NCBI GenBank assembly: GCA_049997955.1
Contig: JAEBDY010000012.1
Location: forward strand, 186,001 to 250,000
DNA: 64,000 bases
Reading direction: 5' to 3'
Source: Umezawaea sp049997955
GTDB lineage: Bacteria > Actinomycetota > Actinomycetes > Mycobacteriales > Pseudonocardiaceae
A program made the translations under genes and the position numbers. The notes beneath the pieces were generated by a model that was not told where the DNA came from, ran no database searches, and was given only the letters and a program-made list of their open reading frames with translations. Shown piece by piece: positions 18,673 through 27,000 of the stretch (position 1 is the stretch's first letter; every line of letters begins with the position of its first letter).

Positions 18673-20898
18673 ATGACCGCATCGACGACCGGCGCGCCCG
18701 TGCCGGTCGAACTGTCCGTGTCCGGCATGACCTGCGCGGCCTGCGCGGGCCGGATCGAGCGCAAGCTCACCAAGCTCGACGGTGTGCGCGCCTCGGTCAA
18801 CTACGCCACCGAACGCGCCGTCGTGCACCTCCCTCCTGGCTTGGCCGCCGAGGACGCGGTCCGGGCGGTGCGCGACGCGGGGTACGACGCGCACGTCCGC
18901 CTGAGCACCGACGACAGCCGCGCGGAGCACACCGCCAAGGTCGACGACCTGCGTCGCCGCCTCGTGGTCGCGGCCCTGCTGGCGATCCCGCTCGGCAACC
19001 TCTCCATCACCCTCGCCCTCGTGCCCGCGCTGAGGTTCACGGGGTGGGAAGCGCTGTGCGTGCTGCTGGCCCTGCCGGTGGTCGGCTACTCGGCGCTGCC
19101 CTTCCACCGGGCCGCGCTGCGCAACCTCCTGCGCGGATCGTCCAGCATGGACACCCTGGTGTCGCTGGGGGTGCTGGCCTCGTTCGGCTGGGCGGTGTGG
19201 TCGATGGTCTTCGGCGTCGACCAGCCCGGCTACTGGCTCGGGTTCGGCACGACGACGTCCGGCGCGGACGCCGTCTACCTCGACGTCGCCGCCGGCGTGA
19301 CCACGTTCCTGTTGGCGGGCAGGTACTTCGAGAGCCGCTCGCGGCGCGGCGCGGTCGACCTGCTGGCCGCGCTCGCCGGGCTGGCCGCCAAGGACGTGCG
19401 GGTCCTGCGCGACGGCGTCGAGCGCGTCGTCCCCGTCGAGGACCTGCGGGTGGGGGAGTTGTTCGTCGTCCGACCCGGTGAGGGCCTCGCCGCCGACGGC
19501 CAGGTCGTCGAGGGGTTCTCGGCCGTGGACGTCTCCGCGGTCACCGGGGAATCCGTGCCCGTCGAGGTCGCGGCGGGCGACCACGTGGTGGGTGCGACGG
19601 TCAACCGGACCGGCCGGCTGGTCGTGCGCGCCACCGGGGTGGGGGCCGACACCCAGCTCGCGCGGATGAGCGCGCTCGCGGAACAGGCGGCGCAGCGCAA
19701 GTCCGCCGTGCAACGCCTGGTGGACCGGGTGTGCGCGGTGTTCGTGCCGGTGGTGCTCGGGCTGGCGCTGGTGACCGCGGCCTGCTGGACGGCTGGTGGT
19801 GGCAGCGCGCGCGAAGCGTTCACCGCCGCCGTCTCGGTGCTGATCATCGCCTGCCCGTGCGCACTGGGCCTGGCCACGCCGACCGCGCTGGTGGTGGGGG
19901 TGGCCCGCGCCGCGCAGCTCGGCATCCTGATCAAGGGACCGGAGGCGTTGGAGGCCACGCGGGCGGTGGACACCGTGGTGCTGGACAAGACCGGGACCGT
20001 GACCACGGGCCGGATGTCCGTTGTGGACACCGCGTCGTTCGTCGACGTCTCCACGGCGGACGTGCTGCGCTGGGCCGGGGCGGTCGAGTCCGCGTCGGAG
20101 CACCCGATCGCGGCGGCCGTGGTCCGGGCTGCGGGGGACGACCTCCCCGCGGTCACGGCGTTCCGCGCGCTCGTCGGCGCGGGCGCGCGGGGTGACGTCG
20201 ACGGCTGCCCGGTCGTGGTCGGCAGCGCCGAGTCGATGGCCACCGAAGACGTTCCCGTCCCCGCCTCGGCGGACCGCTGGCTGCGCGCGGAGGTGGCGTC
20301 CACCCGCGTGCTGGTGGCGCGCGGCGGTGAGGTGATCGGCGGGATCGCGGTGCGCGACACCGTCAAGCCCACCGCGGCCGCCGCTGTGGCGCGCCTGCAC
20401 CGCCTCGGTCTGCGCACCGTGCTGCTCACCGGGGACAACGAGGTGGTCGCCCGTGCCGTCGCCGCCGAGATCGGCGTCACCGACGTGCTGGCCGGTGTCC
20501 GACCCGCGGACAAGGCCGCGGCGGTCGAGGAACTGCGCGGGCGAGGGCACCGGGTCGCGATGGTCGGCGACGGTGTCAACGACGGTCCGGCGCTGGCCTG
20601 CGCGGACCTGGGCATGGCGATGGCGCGCGGCAGCGACATCGCGGTGCAGGCCGCCGACGTCGTCCTGGTGCGCGACGACCTCACCGCCGTTCCCGACGCC
20701 ATCGCGCTGGCGAACCGCACCCTGGGGGTGATCAGGGGCAACCTGCTGTGGGCGTTCGGCTACAACGTCGCCGCGATCCCGCTGGCCGCGTTCGGACTGC
20801 TCAACCCCCTCGTCGCGGGGGCGGCGATGTCGCTGTCCTCGGTGCTGGTGGTGACCAACAGCCTGAGGTTGAGGGGTTTCACGCCCGCTGAGCGGTGA
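18673..20898 (+). CDS. copA: Copper-translocating P1B-type ATPase
   Basis: 741 residues. ATG 18673 is chosen over GTG 18664 because GGAG at 18661-18664 is well spaced for it. Order of features: one heavy-metal domain with GMTCAAC (residues about 14-80), eight membrane segments, the transport motif CPC in IIACPCALGLATP, the phosphorylation site DKTGTVTTG, the SEHPIA motif and GDGVNDGPAL. CPC with GMTCxxC indicates Cu(I)/Ag(I) export. It follows the CopD-CtaG fusion, so copper entry and efflux are encoded side by side. No CsoR/CopZ is adjacent. Confidence 0.95.
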   Translation: MTASTTGAPVPVELSVSGMTCAACAGRIERKLTKLDGVRASVNYATERAVVHLPPGLAAEDAVRAVRDAGYDAHVRLSTDDSRAEHTAKVDDLRRRLVVAALLAIPLGNLSITLALVPALRFTGWEALCVLLALPVVGYSALPFHRAALRNLLRGSSSMDTLVSLGVLASFGWAVWSMVFGVDQPGYWLGFGTTTSGADAVYLDVAAGVTTFLLAGRYFESRSRRGAVDLLAALAGLAAKDVRVLRDGVERVVPVEDLRVGELFVVRPGEGLAADGQVVEGFSAVDVSAVTGESVPVEVAAGDHVVGATVNRTGRLVVRATGVGADTQLARMSALAEQAAQRKSAVQRLVDRVCAVFVPVVLGLALVTAACWTAGGGSAREAFTAAVSVLIIACPCALGLATPTALVVGVARAAQLGILIKGPEALEATRAVDTVVLDKTGTVTTGRMSVVDTASFVDVSTADVLRWAGAVESASEHPIAAAVVRAAGDDLPAVTAFRALVGAGARGDVDGCPVVVGSAESMATEDVPVPASADRWLRAEVASTRVLVARGGEVIGGIAVRDTVKPTAAAAVARLHRLGLRTVLLTGDNEVVARAVAAEIGVTDVLAGVRPADKAAAVEELRGRGHRVAMVGDGVNDGPALACADLGMAMARGSDIAVQAADVVLVRDDLTAVPDAIALANRTLGVIRGNLLWAFGYNVAAIPLAAFGLLNPLVAGAAMSLSSVLVVTNSLRLRGFTPAER

Positions 20899-21059
20899 GG
20901 CGCCGGTCGTCGACGACAAGGCGCTCGCCCGGCGGGCACTACGTTCGCGTCGCCGCCGAACCACGGTCATTCCCTGGCTCGCAGCGGGCCCGGTTCGTGG
21001 CAACGCCAGGACAGGGCGACCGACCGGAGTGCCGCCTTGCCATTTCGTAGCTGTCGTGA

Positions 21060-21097
21060 TTACAGTTCGCGAATCTGCAATCATGATAGTTACAGTT
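21060..21097. promoter_or_regulatory. Direct repeat in an AT-richer promoter patch
   Basis: TTACAGTT occurs at 21060-21067 and again at 21090-21097 (30-bp period, three helical turns), immediately before the truncated reductase start at 21107. The 208-bp gap 20899-21106 otherwise shows no gene. The repeats probably bound a regulator of the once-intact reductase. Confidence 0.4.
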
Positions 21098-21106
21098 AGG
21101 GTTCCG

Positions 21107-21511
21107 ATGACGATTGGCATCACGGGAGCGGCCGGGCACCTCGGGCGAGCCGCGGCGGAGGCGGTGCTGCGCACCACCGAGCCGAGCGAGGTGGTGCTCA
21201 CCACGCGCAGGCCGGAAGCCCTCGCGGACCTCGCCGCCCCGGGCGTGCAGGTGCGGCACGCCGACTTCGACCGCCCCGAAACGCTCACCGCCGCGCTCGC
21301 GGGCGTTCACCGACTGCTGCTCGTGTCCACCGACGAGGTCGGCGCTCGGCTCGACCAGCACCGAGCCGCCGTCGGGGCCGCGGTCGAGGCGGGCGTCTCG
21401 CACGTCGTCTACACCTCGGAGCCGGAGCCGGTGCCCCGCAACCCGGCCGTGGCGGTCGCCGACCTCACGGGCCGCGCGCCCACGCCGTTCGCCGCCGCCT
21501 TGCGGAACTGA
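21107..21511 (+). pseudogene. NmrA/QorB-type reductase with a large internal deletion
   Basis: 134 codons from ATG 21107. Residues 1-110 are the N-terminal half of an NAD(P)H-binding QorB/NmrA protein (MTIGITGAAGHLGRAAAEAV, then VVYTS). The sequence then jumps to what looks like the family's C-terminal end (VADLTGRAPTPFAAAL; compare DLTGRPPRTFAEF in the intact gene at 51404). Intact relatives are about 280 residues, so some 150 central codons are missing, in frame. Dinucleotide binding may survive but the substrate half is gone. An expressed mini-protein cannot be excluded. Confidence 0.7.
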
Positions 21512-21577
21512 CGTGGCGGCACCGTCGAGCCACGTTTCCCCGTCACCAGCGGCGACCGGCCGCACGAGGAGGACCAC

Positions 21578-22393
21578 ATGACCGTGAACTCTTTGCCCGT
21601 CAGGGAAAACGCCACCGATCGGTTGAGCCTGCGCAGGCTCGGCTGGGCGGGGGTGGAGGTCCGGCTCGCCGACACCAGGCTGCTGATCGACGCGCTGGTG
21701 AACGTGGAGCGGTTGGAGCCGGTTCTCGGGCCGCCCAAGCGGCCGCTGCCCCCCGTGGAGACGCCCGCGGGAACGCACGCCCTGATCACGCACGTCCACC
21801 CCGACCACTACGACCGCGCGTTGATGGAACGGGTGGCCGAGTCGGGCACGGTCGGCTGCCACTCGGCCGTGGCGTCGGAGCTGGCCGAGGACGGCATCAC
21901 GGCCGTCCCGCAGGAACTCGGCCGACCCCGGCGGATCGGCCCGCTGACGGTCACCCCGGTGACGTCGTTGGACTGGAGGGGAACGGACTCCGACCAGGTC
22001 GCGTGGATCGTCGAGGGCGCCGGGTCGAGGATCATCCACTGCGGGGACACCATGTGGCACGGCAACTGGTGGCAGATCGCCCGCGACCACGGTCCGTTCG
22101 ACGTCGCCTTCCTGCCGGTCAACGGTGTGATCGCCCGGTTCGAGGGCTACGACGTGACCGTGCCGGTCACCATGACGCCCGAACAGGCCGTCGAAGCCGC
22201 GAGCGCCCTTGGCGCGTCGGCGGTCTGCGCGATCCACTACGAGCTGTTCGACAACCCGCCGACCTACGTCGAGCAGGCCGACATCGTCGAGCGCGTCCGC
22301 CTCGCCGCGAGGGCGCGTGGCATCACGGTCCACGTCGTGGGTGACGGCGAGGTCGTGCCGCTGGACGGCACCCGCGACAACGGGGCGTCGTGA
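21578..22393 (+). CDS. MBL-fold metallo-hydrolase (UlaG-like)
   Basis: 271 residues, preceded by GAGGAGGA 6 bases before ATG 21578. The HxHxDH zinc motif is THVHPDHYD near residue 72; later metal ligands are seen in HCGDT and AIHYE. The short, HxHxDH-led layout without a lactonase insert is that of UlaG-type or general MBL hydrolases. Substrate unknown. The neighbours on both sides are degraded genes, so it may be the survivor of a larger operon. Confidence 0.85.
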   Translation: MTVNSLPVRENATDRLSLRRLGWAGVEVRLADTRLLIDALVNVERLEPVLGPPKRPLPPVETPAGTHALITHVHPDHYDRALMERVAESGTVGCHSAVASELAEDGITAVPQELGRPRRIGPLTVTPVTSLDWRGTDSDQVAWIVEGAGSRIIHCGDTMWHGNWWQIARDHGPFDVAFLPVNGVIARFEGYDVTVPVTMTPEQAVEAASALGASAVCAIHYELFDNPPTYVEQADIVERVRLAARARGITVHVVGDGEVVPLDGTRDNGAS

Positions 22394-22618
22394 AGTTCGC
22401 CGCGATCGAGGCACGCCCGCCCTGTTCCTCAAGCCGTCGTCGTCCCTGATCGGACACGAACGACCGATCCGCCTGCGCGAGGACGACGGTCGGGTGCGCC
22501 CCGAGCCGGAACCGGCCGTGGTCGTCCGGCGAGACGGCCTTCCGCGTCGCGCTGGGGATCGAGCAGGCGCTGAGGGCGGGCTTCGGCGGTGCACGCCTGC
22601 CCGATCTGGCGACGTGAC
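22390..22618 (+). pseudogene. Remnants of a fumarylacetoacetate hydrolase-family gene and an unknown gene end
   Basis: A GTG overlapping the MBL stop begins a short frame. After a frame change, codons 22419-22526 read ALFLKPSSSLIGHERPIRL and, shortly after, a Glu-rich PEPEPAVVV end, the KP..S.L.G...P.......E.E.AVV pattern of the FAH superfamily active site. Beyond it, in a third frame, a short stretch (ETAFRVALGIEQALRAGFGG) ends at a TGA at 22616-22618 and looks like another gene's C-terminus. None forms an intact protein. This is decayed DNA between two MBL genes. Confidence 0.5.
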
Positions 22619-22666
22619 GGCGCACGGGCTCGCGGCGCGGGGTTCCGGCCCGCACCCTCGCGCCGA

Positions 22667-23389
22667 TCAGGACTCGTCGGCGAAAGCGTCGGTGGCCTCG
22701 GCCAGGGTGGTGGCCGCGTCGCTGAGCAGGGGCGTGCCGTGCCCGAGGCCCGCGACGTCGGGGCGGAGCGCGGCCAGGCGTCGCAGTGCGGCCAACGCCT
22801 GCCCCCGGTCGACGTTGAACGGCCCGAGCGACGTGGCTCCGCTCGGTGTGGTGATGGCGAGGTCGCCGGTCAGCACCGCGGCACGGGCGGGCAGGTGCAG
22901 GGCGATGCTGCCGCAGGTGTGACCCGGGGCGGCGTGCACGACGAGCGCCCCGTGCCCGTCGACGTGGTCGCCGTCGTCCAGGTCGACGTCGACGTGGCAG
23001 CGGGGTGGCCCCAGGTGCTCGGGGTGGGCCCGCGCGATGGCCTCGTGGATCGGCCGCTCCAGGTCGGTGAGCACCGGTTCGGGCGCGGGTTCCTCCCCGC
23101 GCAGCACGGCCGCGTCACGGGTGCCCGCCGCCACCACGGCCCCTGTCAGCTCCGCCAGGGCCGCGGCGGCGCCGGAGTGGTCGCTGTGGAAGTGCGTGAG
23201 CACGATGGTGTGAACGTCCCGGGGCGAGGCGCCGATCCGGTCGAGCGCTCGCAGCACGGCGGCCTCGTCACCGGGTAGTCCGGGGTCGACGACCACGACG
23301 CCCCCGGTGTGGTCGCGCCAAAGGTAGGAGTTGCCGGCCGAAGTGGGCACCCACCACAGGTCGCGGGCGATGGCGGTCGCGCGGGTCAT
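22667..23389 (-). CDS. MBL-fold metallo-hydrolase (glyoxalase II-like)
   Basis: 240 residues from ATG 23389. Zinc-site motifs: LTHFHSDHSG (HxHxDH) near residue 68, a later His in APGHTCGS, and Asp in LTGDLA. The arrangement is that of hydroxyacylglutathione hydrolase-like or quorum-quenching-like MBL proteins. The start overlaps the stop of the upstream FAD monooxygenase by 4 bases, so it is the last gene of a TetR / monooxygenase / MBL unit. It may hydrolyse a lactone or ester product of the monooxygenase; this is inferred from position. Confidence 0.88.
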   Translation of the reverse strand: MTRATAIARDLWWVPTSAGNSYLWRDHTGGVVVVDPGLPGDEAAVLRALDRIGASPRDVHTIVLTHFHSDHSGAAAALAELTGAVVAAGTRDAAVLRGEEPAPEPVLTDLERPIHEAIARAHPEHLGPPRCHVDVDLDDGDHVDGHGALVVHAAPGHTCGSIALHLPARAAVLTGDLAITTPSGATSLGPFNVDRGQALAALRRLAALRPDVAGLGHGTPLLSDAATTLAEATDAFADES

Positions 23390-24621
23390 GCCGACTCCCC
23401 TGTGGTGCGCGCGACCTTCTCGCTCCTGCCGGTCGGGAAGAAGTCGGGCAGCTCGAAGTCGTCGGCCGAGGTCCTGGTGAGCCGGTCCGCCAGGGCGAGG
23501 TGCTGTGCGGGCTTGCTGCCCAGGAGCCGTCCGGCGGTGCGCAGGGCGGTGACCCCGACGCGGGTCTTGGGGTAGGCGAAGCCCGGCGCCCCCGGCGGAA
23601 GGGTCTGCGCCCCGGCGACGTAGGGCCGCATCTTCCGCTCGAAGGCGGCGAACGCGGCGGCGTGGTCGGATCGGGTGGCCAGTTCCGAGGCCAGCACGTA
23701 GGCGCCCACCAGGGCGAGGCTCGTCCCCATCCCGCTGAGCGGCGCCGCGCAGTACGCGGCGTCGCCGACCAGCCCGACCCGCCCCCGGCTCCAGGAAGGC
23801 AGGCGGACCTGCCCGATCGCGTCGAAGTAGTAGGGGGCGGCGTCGAGACCGTCCAGGATCCGCGGGGTGGCCCAGCCGACGTCGGCGAACGTCTCGCGCA
23901 GCAGCGCGGTCTGGCCGCGCTGGTCGAGGTCCTCGATCCCGCGGACGTTGGTCATGAACGCCAGGGTCGCCCGGATGGTGCCGAGGTTGTCCGGGCGCAA
24001 GGTCACCTGGCGCTGGTCCGGAGCGTGGTACCAGCGCCACCGGTCGTTGTCCTCGGCGGTCCGGGGGATGGTCAGGTAGGCCATGTACAGGCCGAGGTGG
24101 CGGATGCGGGCCTCTGGCATGATCAACGACCGGGTGCGGGACGTGAGCCCCTCGGCGATCACGACGACGTCGAACGAGCGGGGCGCCGACTTCCGGAAGG
24201 TCACCTCGACCCGGTCACCCGTGTCGTCCAGCCCGGTGATCCGGTCGCCGAAGACGTACTCCGTGTCCGGCTGGGTGCTTTCGCGGATCACCCGCGACAG
24301 CTCGCAGCGCAGGATCTCCAGTTCGGCGGTGGCGCCGTCGACCGCGGAGGCGTCGAAGGGGAACGCCGCGATGGTCCGGCCGCGGTCGTCGACGAGTTCG
24401 GTGCCCTCCTCTCCCGTCCTGGCGGCCAGGACGGCCTCCCGGAGGCCCATGCGGCGCACGACTTCGCGGGACGCCCCGCGGACGTCGATGTTCTGCCCGG
24501 CCTCGCGCGGCCCGTCGAAGCGTTCGACCACGGTGGTGCGCCAGCCCGCGGCGTTGAGCCAGTGGGCGAGGGCCGGGCCGGAGATGCTGGCGCCGGAGAT
24601 CAGGATGCTGGGTGCGGACAG
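23386..24621 (-). CDS. FAD-dependent monooxygenase (class A flavoprotein hydroxylase), probable CTG start
   Basis: 411 residues if translation begins at CTG 24621. The first conventional start in frame (24531) would delete the Rossmann loop SILISGASISGPALAHWL, which is plainly encoded upstream. Between the in-frame TGA that ends the TetR gene and this motif there is no ATG, GTG or TTG; a GGAGG lies 12 bases before the CTG. Other features: GRVGLVGDAAYCAAPLSG (the GD motif binding FAD ribitol) near residue 290, and DVVVIAEG in the middle. The gene lies between TetR (99 bp upstream) and an MBL hydrolase (4-bp overlap). Substrate unknown; relatives hydroxylate aromatics or inactivate drugs. Confidence 0.85.
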   Translation of the reverse strand: MSAPSILISGASISGPALAHWLNAAGWRTTVVERFDGPREAGQNIDVRGASREVVRRMGLREAVLAARTGEEGTELVDDRGRTIAAFPFDASAVDGATAELEILRCELSRVIRESTQPDTEYVFGDRITGLDDTGDRVEVTFRKSAPRSFDVVVIAEGLTSRTRSLIMPEARIRHLGLYMAYLTIPRTAEDNDRWRWYHAPDQRQVTLRPDNLGTIRATLAFMTNVRGIEDLDQRGQTALLRETFADVGWATPRILDGLDAAPYYFDAIGQVRLPSWSRGRVGLVGDAAYCAAPLSGMGTSLALVGAYVLASELATRSDHAAAFAAFERKMRPYVAGAQTLPPGAPGFAYPKTRVGVTALRTAGRLLGSKPAQHLALADRLTRTSADDFELPDFFPTGRSEKVARTTGESA

Positions 24622-24720
24622 GGGGAAGGAGGTCCTCCGATGCGTGGGTGCCGTGACGGGCCGCCGCGGGTGGGGTCGGCGCAGGGGAGAGGCGACTCGA
24701 ACGGTCGCCGACCGCCGCCG

Positions 24721-25380
24721 TCAGTGCGTGGTCGGCAGCCCGGCCGCGGTGGCGGCGATCATGCGCTGCAACGTCGGGCGGAACGGCGGGAAAACCCGTG
24801 CGATCTCCGGTTCGCGGTCGTACAGCTGCCGCAACGCCTCCGGGGGGCGGGTCAGCGGGAACAGCTTCGCGACGAACGCGCTGGCGGCCATGACGAGGGA
24901 AGCGCCGTCGGCGCCGGTCAGCTGCGGGCAGGCGGTGGTGATCTGCTTGCCGACGGTGAAGTAGGTGTCGATGGCCCACAGCTTGTAGACCCGCAGGGCC
25001 GCTACCGAGACGTTGTGCTCCAGCATCGTCTCGGCGTGGGTGGTCAGGTCGCAGTACAGCGGCCGGTCGGCGTACGCGTCGGCGAGCGCGGTCGCCGTCG
25101 CGGAGAAACCGCTCGCCTCGTGCAGCGCGGCGCTCGCGGCGGCCGTCCAGTCCGCGCCCTCCCGCATCGTCAGGTGCAGGTAGATCTCCTCGCGCGTGCC
25201 GAAGTAGCGCAGGACGTTGGACTTGGCCAGTCCGACGGCCGCGGCGATGTCGCCCAGGCTGACGTGGGCCACGCCCACTTCCCGCGCGAGCTCACCGGCG
25301 GTGGCGAGGATCGTCTCGCGCCGCTGGTCCTTCTGCTCCGGGCGCCTGGCCCGCTGGAACGACGCTCCCATGACAGGCAT
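24721..25380 (-). CDS. TetR/AcrR family transcriptional regulator
   Basis: 219 residues from ATG 25380 (a GTG one codon upstream and an ATG at 25371 are alternatives). The N-terminal helix-turn-helix is at about residues 14-60 (RRETILATAGELAREVGVAH, then IAAAVGLAKSNVLRYFGTRE). The ligand domain is TetR_C-like. It is first in a unit with the FAD monooxygenase and MBL hydrolase and divergent from the NTF2-like gene. The inverted repeat at 25403-25420 in the shared gap is the likely operator, implying self-repression and control of both sides. Confidence 0.92.
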   Translation of the reverse strand: MPVMGASFQRARRPEQKDQRRETILATAGELAREVGVAHVSLGDIAAAVGLAKSNVLRYFGTREEIYLHLTMREGADWTAAASAALHEASGFSATATALADAYADRPLYCDLTTHAETMLEHNVSVAALRVYKLWAIDTYFTVGKQITTACPQLTGADGASLVMAASAFVAKLFPLTRPPEALRQLYDREPEIARVFPPFRPTLQRMIAATAAGLPTTH

Positions 25381-25402
25381 CACCCTAGGCCGGCAACTAA
25401 CG

Positions 25403-25420
25403 GAACAACGTTCTCTTGTT
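25403..25420. promoter_or_regulatory. Probable TetR operator
   Basis: Overlapping dyads in the divergent gap: AACAA (25404-25408) with TTGTT (25416-25420) spaced by 7 bp, and GAAC-aac-GTTC at 25403-25413. The patch is AT-rich for this genome and 23 bp from the TetR start. Confidence 0.55.
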
Positions 25421-25491
25421 AAGGAGATGGTGTTCTAATAACCTCGGCCCTCGACCGCACGGCCCATCCCCCCGCTCCGAACGGCAGGCTC

Positions 25492-25950
25492 ATGACCGCC
25501 AGCAGCACCGATCTCGCCCAGACCATCGACGCCTTCGTCGGCGCCTTCAACGAACCCGAGCCCGACCTCGACCGGGTCATGTCCTTCTTCGCCGAGGACG
25601 CCCGGTACCTGCCCGGCCGAGGTCCCGAACTTCACGGCCTCGCGGCGATCCGGGCGGAGTTCGCGCCGCAGTTCGCCGGTCGCTACGGCGCGATGACCTT
25701 CGACGTGTACGACCAGGTGATCGACGAGTCCCGCGGCCGGGCGACGATCAGGTGGGCGTGCAGGCTGGACCTGACCGGCGCGCACGGCCGTCGCGCGATC
25801 GCTCCGCTGCGGTGGTTCGCCCGGTTCCGCTACGGCGGCCGCGTCCAGTGGCACGGCTTGGACGTCTTCCACTTCGACGCCGCCGGGCGGATCACCGGCA
25901 AGTTCACCTACGCGACCTTCCGGCTGCCGCTCTGGGAACGGTGGCGCTGA
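25492..25950 (+). CDS. NTF2-like/SnoaL-like protein
   Basis: 152 residues. The alpha+beta cone pattern of the NTF2-like superfamily is visible: DLAQTIDAFVGAFNEPEPDLDRV, FFAEDARYLPG, HGLAAIRAEFAPQF, then beta strands ending in FDAAGRITGKFTY. Such proteins are small hydrolases, isomerases or ligand binders. It is divergent from the TetR/monooxygenase unit across the presumed TetR operator, so it may act on the same compound. It ends 5 bp before a strong bidirectional terminator. Confidence 0.82.
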   Translation: MTASSTDLAQTIDAFVGAFNEPEPDLDRVMSFFAEDARYLPGRGPELHGLAAIRAEFAPQFAGRYGAMTFDVYDQVIDESRGRATIRWACRLDLTGAHGRRAIAPLRWFARFRYGGRVQWHGLDVFHFDAAGRITGKFTYATFRLPLWERWR

Positions 25951-25954
25951 CGAC

Positions 25955-25994
25955 CGGTTGGGCGGCCCCGCGCGTTCGCGGGGCCGCCCAACCG
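25955..25994. terminator. Bidirectional hairpin terminator
   Basis: A perfect 18-bp stem (CGGTTGGGCGGCCCCGCG and complement) with a 4-nt loop CGTT, placed between the convergent ends of the NTF2-like gene and the GH12 gene. Confidence 0.85.
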
Positions 25995-26006
25995 TCCGGG
26001 GTGCCG

Positions 26007-26756
26007 CTACCCGGTGACCGAGGCCGAGAAGTTGTCGACCGCGAGGCCCACGCCGCCGTTCCACGGCTCGAACCCGGCCTGGATGCTGGTCAGGTACCAC
26101 GAGGTGGTGATGGCGCCGCGCGCTCGCACGTCGTTGATGAAGTCGAGCACGCTGAACGACCACGACGTGATGGGGGAGGGAGCGACGTAGGAGATCACGT
26201 CGTTCCCGCCGTTGTTGCCCCGCCACACCTGCCAGGTGCGACCGCCGACCGTGGTGTTGCCGACCGCGCTGCCGATGGGCTGGATCGAACCCTGGCGGTT
26301 GAACCAGATCATGATCTCCACCTGGTTGACGCCGTTGGTCTTGGGCGTGGGGTCGAGCCAGATGTCGTAGGAGGCGTTGTAGGTGCCGCCGACGTACCGG
26401 TAGTTGATCGAGGACGTCGCGCTGCGGATCCGGCTGACCTGCATCGGCAGGGAGGAGCCCGGCGAGCAGTTGCCGTAGTGGCAGCCGAGGAACACCGACG
26501 GGTACGACAGGGGTGCGCCGTTCGTCGGCGCCGAGCCCTGCTGCGTCGTGACCCGGAAACCGGTCGAGGTGACGTTGAGGCACTGGGCGGCCGACGAGCC
26601 CCACCTGTTGTTCTGGACGACGTAGCGGCCCTGGATGGTGGTCGACCCGTACTGGTCGCAGATCGCCACGTCGGCCTGGGCCGGTCCGGCCCCGGCGACG
26701 ATCGTGCCCGCGACGAGCAGGCCGGCCAGTGCGAGGGTCCGCATGGTGCTTCGCAT
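26007..26756 (-). CDS. Secreted glycoside hydrolase family 12 endoglucanase
   Basis: 249 residues. ATG 26756 is chosen because AAGGAG lies 4 bases before it. A signal peptide covers about residues 1-28 (RTLALAGLLVAGTIVAGAG, then AQA cleavage). The GH12 signature VEIMIWFNRQGSIQPIGS contains the nucleophile Glu147; the acid/base Glu230 is in QAGFEPWNGG. No cellulose-binding module follows; the catalytic domain ends at the stop. It should cut beta-1,4-glucan outside the cell. A CebR-like palindrome lies 45 bp upstream, implying induction by cellobiose. Confidence 0.92.
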   Translation of the reverse strand: MRSTMRTLALAGLLVAGTIVAGAGPAQADVAICDQYGSTTIQGRYVVQNNRWGSSAAQCLNVTSTGFRVTTQQGSAPTNGAPLSYPSVFLGCHYGNCSPGSSLPMQVSRIRSATSSINYRYVGGTYNASYDIWLDPTPKTNGVNQVEIMIWFNRQGSIQPIGSAVGNTTVGGRTWQVWRGNNGGNDVISYVAPSPITSWSFSVLDFINDVRARGAITTSWYLTSIQAGFEPWNGGVGLAVDNFSASVTG

Positions 26757-26801
26757 CGAACTCCTTCCGAAGGTCCGCGGCGACGGAGGCGGGAGGCGCT
26801 C

Positions 26802-26815
26802 TGGGAGCGTTCCCA
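26802..26815. promoter_or_regulatory. CebR-like operator of the GH12 cellulase gene
   Basis: TGGGAGCGTTCCCA differs at one base from TGGGAGCGCTCCCA, the 14-bp palindrome bound by the cellobiose-responsive repressor CebR in Streptomyces. It sits 45 bp upstream of the GH12 start and beside a possible minus-10 hexamer (TATCCT on the minus strand, 26816-26821), where a repressor would block transcription. The rest of 26757-27000 shows no gene. Confidence 0.75.
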
Positions 26816-27000
26816 GGATAGTCCTTGTCGACCGAGCGCGCTCTTTGCGCACGAGGCTCGCGCTCCTCACGGCGGGATCGGCGGCCCTGGCTGCCGGACC
26901 GGGACGACCCCGGCGTGGCGGACACCGTCGCCGAGTCGCACCACCGGACCTGCTTCGCGCACCGCAGGTCGGAACCGTTCCCCCTGCGGAGTTCCAGCGG

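Noticed and set aside
16621..21288. A 1555-codon open frame on the minus strand
   Set aside because: It is antisense to the copper genes, His/Gln/Gly-rich, with no domain; an artefact of high GC third positions in the genes on the other strand.
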